This document shows, one piece after another, positions 29,319 through 36,947 of a DNA stretch of 64,000 nt. Numbering within the stretch: the first letter of the stretch is position 1; every line of letters begins with the position of its first letter. The translations under genes and the position numbers were made by a program. The notes under the pieces are model-generated. The model had not been told where the DNA came from and searched no databases. It saw only the letters and a program-made list of their open reading frames with translations. The stretch is taken from NCBI GenBank assembly GCA_963774345.1, contig CAVZFB010000001.1, positions 1 to 64,000 of the forward strand, written 5' to 3'. This stretch comes from AP-15 sp963774345. GTDB lineage: Bacteria; Pseudomonadota; Alphaproteobacteria; ATCC43930; CGMCC-115725.

Positions 29319-29536
29319 TTTGTTATCCGTCTAAACCGACATTCGCCAGATTCCCAACGTTCCGGGGGCAGGATCGCCCTTTTGCACGGCTTGAGCAACG
29401 GCAGATCGTCCTTGCCGCGAGCAAGAGGCGGTCAAAGCCAGCGGTTGACACCGCCAAGCGCTGAACTGGGCTGCTCCAACTGCATCAAGGCGCAATTCGG
29501 GCGTCGTCGCCCTCGGCATTTGATCCCACTCGCCCC

Positions 29537-30888
29537 TCATGCGGGCGTAGGCGATGCCCGAAGCCGGGCGATCAGCGACAGGATGTCGAAGAACATCTGC
29601 CGCGATACCAAGACCTCGGCCATTTGGAATGTGACGTAGCGGCCATGGCTGACGACCTTCGCGCCGATCTTGATCAGTTTCTCGCGCAGGCTGGTCAGCG
29701 ACCACAACTCCGTCGCTTGGGGCATCGCCAGCGTCCGCATGAAGTTGCCGAGATTGTAGGCCAGCACATGGAGCTGAAGACGCACGGCGTTGGCGGCGAA
29801 GGAATGGCATAAGAGCCGGGTCCACTTGAGCGCGCCCTTGCCTTCCTTGATTCATTGCTCCGCTGTGCCGCGCTGGTTGTAGGAGGCGACGACGCGCTCC
29901 GCCGATCGCACTAGATTTGGTGACGATGAGGCCGACACGCGGGTAAAGCTCATTGGGGTGCCATTCGATCTTCGCCACGACCCGCCTGGATTTCTGCCAG
30001 CTTTGCGCCTGATAGCTGAAGCTGGCGAAGTAGCGGCGCACCTCGTGCGGTGGTCGCCCGACCGGTCGCTTGAGCAGGTATCCGATCCTGCCTTGCAAGA
30101 TGCTGTTGGCCGGCAGGCGGATCGTGTAGCCGATGCCCTCGGCTTCGAGGAACCCGTATATCTCAGGGTTGGCGAAAGCCGCGTCGCCGCGGATATAGAG
30201 ACGCTTCACCGTTTCCCGGTAGCGGGCGACCACTGGCTCCAGCATTACGCGCCAGCCATCAGCGCTATGGACGTTGCCCGGCCGTAAAGGGCTCCGCTCG
30301 ACATCGCCGAACTGGTTGAACAGGAACAACGGGTGATAGCAGGTGCAGCCGAAATGCCCGTTGTAGGCACTGCCTTCCTGCTCACCATAGGTCGGGCTCT
30401 CGCTCGAATCCATGTCGAGCACGATGGTCTTCGGCGGTCGCCGCTGGTGCACCTTGTCGATCCACTGACCGAGCAGATCGGCGAGAGCGGCCAGGTTCTC
30501 GGGTCGGCTTAGCCACTTCGTCTCGAAACGGCCCATTTGGCTGGCCGAGGCGGCACACCCGGTGATCGCCCGGTCGCCGACCACCCAGCGCATCGACGGG
30601 TCGCGGCACAGTCTCTCGGCGTCGTTCACGTCCTCATAGCCGGCCAGCCGCCCGAATACCGACTGACGCAGTAAGTCGGCCAGTCGGTGACGACCGTTCT
30701 TGCCGGTGCGTGCGTCAGCGAGCGTATTGGCACCCATGTCGGTCAAGCCCAGCGTATCATCCAACTCGCGGTAGGGCCAGCAACCCGGCATCGGAGGTGA
30801 TCGCCGAGCCGCGAAATTGCAGCAGCAAGCGACGGTCGAAATCGAACCGCAGAGCACCCTTATCGACTTCACCCGTCGGGTCCCCCAT
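29537..30888 (-). pseudogene. IS1380-family transposase, two frameshifts and an internal stop
   Basis: DDE transposase of the IS1380 group. N-terminal piece ALRFDFDRRLLLQFRGSAIT from ATG 30888, frameshift near 30775, then ELDDTLGLTDMGANTLADAR, KTIVLDMDSSESPTYGEQEG (catalytic Asp region) and VKRLYIRGDAAFANPEIYGF. A second frameshift near 29895 leads to NLVRSAERVVASYNQRGTAE, an in-frame TGA near 29850, and the intact tail LQLHVLAYNLGNFMRTLAMP ending at 29537. Inactive. Terminal repeats could not be assigned. It truncates the TPR gene to its right. Confidence 0.85.
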
Positions 30889-31019
30889 CACCGCCTCCCC
30901 CACAAGGAGCTGAATTCTAATCTAAATCGACGCCGCCGCGCTCAAAATCGCCCGCTTCATCCGGGGAATGCGGGCTAATATGTCCGGTGGAAGTGCCGCC
31001 GCCAGCCCGTTCTCCGCGA

Positions 31020-31951
31020 GATTGCTGAGTATGACCGAACAGGAAGGAGATGATGGATTGCGGCTCGAGGCGCGTCATAGCGCCTGGGCGACGTGGGCGT
31101 TTGCCGGCGACCCGGCAAAAACTCGCGAGCATACCGACGCCGGGCGCCTGCTCTACGATCCGGAGAAGCATGCGTTCCATCGTTTTTTCTATGGCGGTCA
31201 TGATCCCGGTGCCTGCGCTTTATTACTCGGCGCTTGGGCCGAATGGTTGCTCGGCTATCCGGAGAAGGCGCTCGCAAGCAGCGCCGCTTCTCTCTCCCTG
31301 GCGGAGCGCATCGCCTACCCGTTCACGCTGAGTCTCGCTCTCACTTTCTACGCGCTGCTTCACCTCAATCGCCGAGAACCCGAGCGAGCCCTGAGCCTAG
31401 TCGAAGCCGTCGAGGCGCTGGCTGCAGAGCAACGGCTCTCGCTTCCCTTCGAACCTGGCATAGTGCATGGCGCGTCATTGGTTGGACGAGGTGCCGCCGA
31501 AGAAGCAATCGCCCGCATTCGCGAGGGCGTAACGAAATCGACCGGGCTCGGACGCCCTTATGGTTTGGCGTTCCTCGCCGAGGGTTTGGCGTGGCACCGC
31601 GATCGGGCGGCGGCGCTGGCCGCACTACAGGAGGGGTTGGAAATAGCTCGCACCACCGGCGAGCATAAGTGGGATGCGGAACTGCACCGCACCAACGGGA
31701 TCATGCTGCTCGCCGGAAACCAACTCGACGAAGCCCAGGCCTCATTTCAGCAAGCGATCCGCATCGCGCAAGCCCAACAAGCGAAATCGCTGGAATTGCG
31801 CCCCGTGACCAGCCTCGCCGGGCTGTGGGGCGAGCAGGGCCGCCGCGCCGAAGCTCGCGAGCTTCTCGCACCGGTTTACGGCTGGTTCACCGAGGGCTTC
31901 GATACCGCCGATCTGAAAGAAGCAAGGACGCTGCTCGACGAACTGACGTAA
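31020..31951 (+). pseudogene. C-terminal TPR fragment of a cyclase/ATPase-type signalling protein
   Basis: About 310 residues of TPR-like helices (FGACALLLG-type repeats: ACALLLGAWAEWLLGYPEKA, FQQAIRIAQAQQAKSLELRP) ending in AEARELLAPVYGWFTEGFDT, a tail very typical of large class III adenylate/guanylate cyclase or AAA-ATPase regulators. The N-terminal catalytic and ATPase parts are absent: the sequence begins beside the IS1380 end. So this is a beheaded gene, not a free-standing TPR protein, although an ORF starts at 30968. Confidence 0.65.
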
Positions 31952-32505
31952 TCCGGTCGCCAGCGTTACCAAAAGTCTCCTGCGAATGGCTGCTTCTTGG
32001 TCGACCCGATCATGCGGTGGCGCAGACCCGAATGACCGTTGGGGGTCGACTTGACTCCTTCACCCGTAGGCATCCGAACGGCCGGAATCGGGCGCAAACC
32101 CGATGTCAGGGGCAGCCGGTGCGAACCGCCGGGTCGGTGCAGGGTTTCGGATGCCGGCCGATCGCGACCTTTCCAACCGAACTGACGGCCGGCTTCCGAA
32201 AGCCTTCCAGGAAGGAACCCGCGGGGGTCCAGGAAGGAACCCGCGGGGGCTGGGTGAGCAGTCTGGCGTCTTCTATGGAAATTTGCCGGGGCAGCGTCTT
32301 GGGTCGGGGCTGCGCTAGGCGGAGTAATCGGCGACGGATCGCCGATCGCGGTAGAAAGCTTGTCGCGGCGGCGTCGGTTGACGGGGCGATTTTGGCATCA
32401 TCGCCGGCGTCGCGCGCGGCTTTGGAGGCGCCGGGGCAATAGTGATGCGATGCTGGGAGGGAGGTTTCCCGGCAGGCGGTTGGCGCGATGAGGCGCTGAC
32501 GGGTG
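31952..32505. other. No supported gene; contains a 22-bp tandem repeat and IS91-end-like DNA
   Basis: Open frames here have low-complexity Arg/Gly/Pro composition. 32320-32505 continues the 3' side of the IS91-type transposase tail. Nothing else is recognisable. Confidence 0.5.
32206..32249 (+). repeat. 22-bp perfect tandem duplication
   Basis: TCCAGGAAGGAACCCGCGGG followed by GG occurs twice in direct succession (32206-32227 and 32228-32249). Non-coding. Confidence 0.85.
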
Positions 32506-32702
32506 TCATGGCGTCGCGGACCTGACCCCGGCATTGGGCGATGGCGGGCCTCGGGGTGCGCCAGCACGCTCGAAGGTCTCGACGATGATCATGCGGCCAC
32601 CGCAACAAGGGCGTGGCGGGCGATGGTCTTCTGCGGCGGCGCCGGCGGCGGCCGGGTCCGCGTCGTCGTGCTGTACCGGCGCATCGGTCACCGGCGCGGG
32701 CA
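32506..32702 (-). pseudogene. IS91-family transposase, C-terminal tail
   Basis: In frame with the recombinase remnant, the sequence switches to PRPCCGGRMIIVETFERAGA, the zinc-finger tail that ends IS91-type transposases. The transposase body is missing, so an internal deletion has joined the recombinase gene to the last part of the transposase gene of the same element. Confidence 0.7.
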
Positions 32703-33449
32703 TGACGATTAGGTGGGTGGCGAAACTGTGGCGTAGCGTGTGCCTCGACACCCGCTTCTTGATCCCGGCGGCCTCGGCGGCGGCATGGATGGCACGGTTG
32801 AGCTGACGGGTCGAGAGCGGCTCGATTGGGTTGCGGCTCGGAAACAGCCAGCCCCGTGGCAGCAACACGCCGCGGCGCCGGCCCTCTGCCCACCACTCGC
32901 GTGGTAGATCGAGCAACTGCGGCGACAGCATGGCGTGGCGGTCCTTGCGGCCTTTGCCCTGCTCGACCCGCAGCAGCATGCGTTCGGAGTTGATATCGCC
33001 GACCTTGAGTGCGACCACCTCGGAGACGCGCAGCCCGGCGCCGTAGGCGGTGCCCAACGCCGCCTTGTACTTCGCGCCCGGCGCCGACTGCAGCAGCAGC
33101 GTGACCTCCTCGACGCTCTACGACCGGCAGCCGGCGCGGCGCGCGCACCACCGTGAGCCGCCGGGGCAAGATCCGGCCGGTCAAGCGTCACCGTGAAAAA
33201 GAAGCGCAGGGCCGAGACCGAGTTGTTGATGCTCGGGGGCTGCATGCCGCTTTGCCTCTGGTGCAGCTGGAAGCGGCGCAGATCCTCCGCCGTCGCCGCA
33301 TCGGGAGACCGGCGGATGAAGGCCGCGAATGCACGCACGCGCCGAACGTAGTCGTTACGCGTCTCCTCCGTGAAGCCGCGCACCGTCATGTCCTCGATCA
33401 TGCGGGCACGCAGCGCGCTGACGGGCCGGGGGGAAGGATGTGAGGTCAC
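32703..33449 (-). pseudogene. IS91-associated tyrosine recombinase, frameshifted, catalytic end deleted
   Basis: Start GTG 33449 behind GAGAGGAAC. N-terminal SAM-like core RARMIEDMTVRGFTEETRND and SINNSVSALRFFFTVTLDRP, then two frameshifts between about 33120 and 33170, then AYGAGLRVSEVVALKVGDIN and the His-x-x-Arg box RHTLRHSFATHLI. The sequence stops there: the final catalytic Tyr is gone. This gene type usually precedes the transposase in IS91-like elements. Confidence 0.8.
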
Positions 33450-33689
33450 CGGGGTTCCTCTCGAGCTGAAGGTTGCTGGACCTTCAATGCTCGGGATCGG
33501 ATGCCCCGATCGGCACCCCTTACCGGTCACCCACTGACCGCCACCGCCAAAAATGCATCGGCCGCGACGCCGCCCTCCCGCGAGAGCGGGTTCGTTCTCG
33601 GGCCATTCACGGATTGCTTGGCCGGTGCGGCCATTGTGATGAAGGTAAATACGAAGCCGGCTAGGGAGGCAGCGGAGCCGGGCGCAGGC

Positions 33690-33893
33690 TGGGACCACGT
33701 CGCGCACCACACAGAAGATCATGGGAAATGACCGAGGTCCATCAGGCAAACCAACCAGATATCCGGCACGAACATGGCGCTCGATCGCGCTGCGCACATC
33801 GTCCGAAAGTGCCATTAAAGGGCCTGTGACACTGCCCGGGCCGCCGGTGAACGTAACCCAATAATCCGCGAAGGACGGATACTCGCAATCCAC
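33690..33893 (-). pseudogene. C-terminal fragment of a class I methyltransferase
   Basis: The frame reads PSFADYWVTFTGGPGSVTGP and later LSDDVRSAIERHVRAG, a pattern seen at the C-terminus of UbiE-like methyltransferases. No SAM loop is present. Probably a gene cut by the IS91-type element on its left. Confidence 0.4.
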
Positions 33894-33918
33894 GACAACG
33901 GGAACCTCCTTCGGCGGA

Positions 33919-33957
33919 CCGGCACTGCCTCAGTTTGAAATTCTGAGGCAGTGCCGG
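33919..33957. repeat. Perfect 15-bp inverted repeat
   Basis: CCGGCACTGCCTCAG / CTGAGGCAGTGCCGG with a 9-nt loop TTTGAAATT. It covers the 3' end of the DUF5681 frame. Could be a bidirectional terminator, an element end or a REP-like unit; no T-run follows on either side. Confidence 0.85.
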
Positions 33958-34253
33958 CGGACCAGGTCGGGCAAGCGGCCGGAAGCTTTAAGGTTAAGCT
34001 TGACAGCACCGGCCGGTATACATCGGCCCCGTGACGGCAAAATACGGTCGAGACACAGCCGCATCGCCGTGCTGTCGACGGCTAGCGCCATCTCAACGAC
34101 CTTTCGGGTTAGCGCCTCAGCCTCGTCGTCGAGCAGTGCTTCGGCTGCAAGCGTAGTGCGATGGCGCGCACCCCTGGGCTTGCCGCCGGGATTCCCGGAA
34201 CGGCCTTTCGAAAACGGGCGCCCCCGCTGTATTCTCGCTGTATTTGCAGCCAT
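33930..34253 (-). CDS. DUF5681-domain protein, probably truncated
   Basis: From ATG 34253: RGRPFSKGRSGNPGGKPRGA, then LLDDEAEALTRKVVEMALAV and STAMRLCLDRILPSRG, the hallmark of the DUF5681 family common beside phage terminases and mobile DNA. The family usually continues with a further helical region; here the frame changes character after ILPSRG and ends in the inverted repeat. Function unknown. Confidence 0.65.
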   Translation of the reverse strand: MAANTARIQRGRPFSKGRSGNPGGKPRGARHRTTLAAEALLDDEAEALTRKVVEMALAVDSTAMRLCLDRILPSRGRCIPAGAVKLNLKASGRLPDLVRRHCLRISN

Positions 34254-34385
34254 CGCGCTCAGCCCCACACTTGCACGATCCATTGGCCATATAGGTCGCC
34301 GCACCGCCAATCCGGCTATATTTGTGAACTAGAAACCTGATTACCATCCTGCGGGACCGAGCGGGTTGTGGTCGAGTAACCCAGT

Positions 34386-34637
34386 CATTTTTCCAGGTAG
34401 TCGCCAAGCGCTATGAGAAGGGAGCGATGATCGTGACCTCGAACCTGACGTTCGGGTCGCGGGATCAGGGCTTTCGCCGGCAACCCGATGCTGACCGCCG
34501 CCATGCTCGATCGGCTGCTGCACCACTCGACCGTGGTCGCCATTCAGGGCGAGAGCTATCGGCTAAAGGACAAGCGCCGGGCCGGCTTGCTGAAATCGCC
34601 GAGCGTCGGTCAAAGCGTGCCGGCACCAGCGTGAGCT
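34386..34637 (+). pseudogene. IS21-family helper ATPase IstB, 3' fragment with frameshift
   Basis: Plus-strand frames give FQVVAKRYEKGAMIVTSNLT then, after a frameshift near 34470, MLTAAMLDRLLHHSTVVAIQ and GESYRLKDKRRAGLL, the IstB C-terminus. No P-loop remains. IS21-type end sequence follows at about 34790-34840. Confidence 0.75.
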
Positions 34638-35070
34638 GGGCTTGCCCAGGTGGGTGCACAGTGACCGCTCACGCGCCGCGCCGCCAGACTCGTGGCGGTC
34701 GCGTCGCTGGCGCGCGGGTCCCTCCTATGCACTACCTGGACAAGTCACCCCAGCTCCGGGGTCTCGGGGCAAAATCAAGTGGGACAGAATTAAATCGGCG
34801 ACCCCCACCAAACTGGGTCAGATCTCATCCGGCGTTGACAGGGAAAGGGGGGCCGGGGCGAACTTGACTTTTTACGTGCGACCCAGCCCGCGCGCGGAGG
34901 ATGCATCAGGAGCCGCACTCGAGCAGAGTGGCGCGGAATCTTCCGGCCCGGGTAGGTAAAGGTGGTCTAAGTCCGCGAGAGGGTGAGGCCATGCGCAGGA
35001 GCGATAGGATCCGCTCGCAATGTCCGGCGCTCGCGTCCGATCAGCGCCGGGCCGATCATAAAATTCGTCA
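34638..35070. other. Non-coding; contains an IS21-like right end
   Basis: 34790-34840 (…AGAATTAAATCGGCG…CATCCGGCGTTGACA) looks like the terminal region of an IS21-type element, with TGTCA at the outer edge at 34840. The remainder to the pentapeptide gene's stop has no supported ORF. Confidence 0.45.
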
Positions 35071-36387
35071 TCAGCATGGCTTGAGTGCCAGCCCGGTATC
35101 GAGCTTCGCCTTTGTCCCGCAAGCTGTATTCAGTCGTTCCTGAGACACAATCGCGCCGCTGAGGTTGGCGCGGCTGAGGTTGGCGAGGCTGAGGTTGGCG
35201 TAGCTGAGGTCGTCGCCGTTGAGGTTGGCGCCGCTGAGGTTGGCGCCGCTGAGGTTGGCGCGGCTGAGGTTGGTGTGGCTGAGGATGGCGTCGCTGAGGT
35301 CGGTGTGGCGGAGGCCGGCGTCGCTGAGGTCGTCGCCGTAGAGATTGGCGCCGCTGAGCTTAGCGCCGCCGAGCTTAGCGCCGCTGAGGTCGGCGTCGCC
35401 GAGGTCGGCATCGCTGAGGTTCGCGCTGAGAAGATAGGCGTAGCTGAGGTTGGCGCCGCGGAGATAGGCGTTGCTGAGGTTGGCGCGGCTGAGGTTAGCG
35501 TTGCTGAGGATGGCGTCGTAGAGGTTGGTGCCGCCGAGCTTGGCTCCGCTGAGGTTGGCGTCGCTGAGGTTGGCGCGGCCGAGGTTGGCGAGGCTGAGGT
35601 CGGCGCGGCTGAGGTCGGCGCGGCTGAGGTCGGCGCCGCCGAGGTTGGCGCCGCCGAGCTTAGCGCCGCCGAGCTTAGCGCCGCCGAGATTGACGTCGCT
35701 GAGGTCGGCATCACTAAGGTTGGCGTTGCTGAGGATGGCGTCGTAGAGGTTGGTGCCGCGGAGCTTGGCTCCGCTGAGGTTGGCGCCGTTGAGGTTGGCG
35801 CCGTTGAGGTTGGCGCCCAAAAGGTTCGTGTTCGGGATGTGCGCAGCAGCCAAGTCAGGCACTCCCGCTCCAATTAACACACGCCTTCCGATCACCGTGA
35901 GCGCAGCTTGGATATCGGTAGCTGGCGCCTCGTCGCCCGTCACGGTTTTGGTGCGGTCACGTACGAATGCGCTAAGCGCCTCAAGAACTGGCTGATGATA
36001 CTGCTCGGAGGTGTTCATTACCCCCTCTAGTGCGTAGATGCCGCCGAGCCGCACAACGACCTTGTCGCTGCCTAATTGTTCGAAACCTTTTGCGACTTGA
36101 TCACGAGATGCCCGTTGCTGTGCCAAGAATTGCTGCTGAGAAGTTTGCTGCTGCTGCGAGAATTGTTGATAGGCCAACCCTGCGCCGATCAACACCGCGG
36201 CCCCGCCGAGTATCTGGCCGATTGTCTTGCGAAGATTGTCTTCGACGTCGGCGCACGCTTTGGGATCGCGAATCGTAAGTCTCAGACGATCTACCTGTCG
36301 CTTTGGCAATCGCCACCAGAGCCACCAAGCAGCCCAAAGTGCGGCGATACCTACCGCTGCGATGACGCTGACGATTGACCAGTGCAT
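35071..36387 (-). CDS. Membrane-anchored pentapeptide-repeat protein
   Basis: About 438 residues. N-terminal helices IVSVIAAVGIAALWAAWWLW and TIGQILGGAAVLIGAGLAYQ, a Gln-rich coiled stretch (QQFSQQQQTSQQQFLAQQRA), a conserved region (VRLGGIYALEGVMNTSEQYH), then about 230 residues of pentapeptide repeats (A[N/D]LS-type: LSRADLSRADLSLANLGRAN). The repeats fold as a right-handed beta-helix. The GIYALE region is found in pentapeptide membrane proteins that may sense or bind partners; role unknown. ATG 36387 has a good GGAG site; a TTG at 36453 would extend it by 22 residues. Confidence 0.85.
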   Translation of the reverse strand: MHWSIVSVIAAVGIAALWAAWWLWWRLPKRQVDRLRLTIRDPKACADVEDNLRKTIGQILGGAAVLIGAGLAYQQFSQQQQTSQQQFLAQQRASRDQVAKGFEQLGSDKVVVRLGGIYALEGVMNTSEQYHQPVLEALSAFVRDRTKTVTGDEAPATDIQAALTVIGRRVLIGAGVPDLAAAHIPNTNLLGANLNGANLNGANLSGAKLRGTNLYDAILSNANLSDADLSDVNLGGAKLGGAKLGGANLGGADLSRADLSRADLSLANLGRANLSDANLSGAKLGGTNLYDAILSNANLSRANLSNAYLRGANLSYAYLLSANLSDADLGDADLSGAKLGGAKLSGANLYGDDLSDAGLRHTDLSDAILSHTNLSRANLSGANLSGANLNGDDLSYANLSLANLSRANLSGAIVSQERLNTACGTKAKLDTGLALKPC

Positions 36388-36465
36388 GTACGGTCTCCGG
36401 CTCCCCGAAGCATATGCATAGCCCGATAAAGACGATGACGGCGCTGGCTCCAACGATTCCGACCC

Positions 36466-36735
36466 CTATCCTGGCCGGCTGCCCATCAGCCAGACGTCGC
36501 CGGCGCGCGGGCGATCACGCAATTCCGACAGCACACACAGCTCATAGTAGCGCCGATCAATACTCCCGTCGCGGAGCACGTGGCGCGCCCAGCGCTCCCG
36601 AACAAAGCCGATCGGCGCGGATTTCGGCAGGCTGGGCACGGCCTTCCGGTTGATCTCGCGCAGCATGTCGATAGCGCGCATCAGCGCCGCCGCGGCCAGC
36701 AGATCCTGGAAAACGAATGCTTCAACGAAGGCCGG
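36466..36735 (-). pseudogene. Tn3-family transposase fragment
   Basis: The minus strand encodes FVFQDLLAAAALMRAIDMLR, then LPKSAPIGFVRERWARHVLR and ELCVLSELRDRPRAGDVW, an internal stretch of Tn3-type transposases. No start, no DDE residues. Tn3 is otherwise absent from the window. Confidence 0.7.
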
Positions 36736-36947
36736 AGCCCCAAATTCTTCCGCTATATTAAACTACGCTTACGATGAGCTGTGCCGAGTGCTCCGTCATT
36801 TCCCCTCCGGTGATGTAACAGAAGACCGAACCTACGCGAGCGGTGCCAGGTGCTTGCTCGCCCTGTGCAACATCAAATTGGGCGCGACGCTCCACCGGAC
36901 GTAACAACTTGTGGGTAATCGAAAAATTCACCGAGCGGTTACGCTGA

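Noticed and set aside
30968..31951. A complete 327-residue TPR protein
   Set aside because: The first ~17 codons are not TPR-like and the start sits at an IS border; the C-terminus is that of much larger proteins.
33150..33900. One 394-residue protein from 33893
   Set aside because: The frame joins a methyltransferase scrap, IS flank and the recombinase N-terminus by chance; each part belongs to a different gene.
35275..35877. Plus-strand 200-codon frame of AEVGVAEV-type repeats
   Set aside because: Exact antisense of the pentapeptide repeats; its regularity comes from the real gene.
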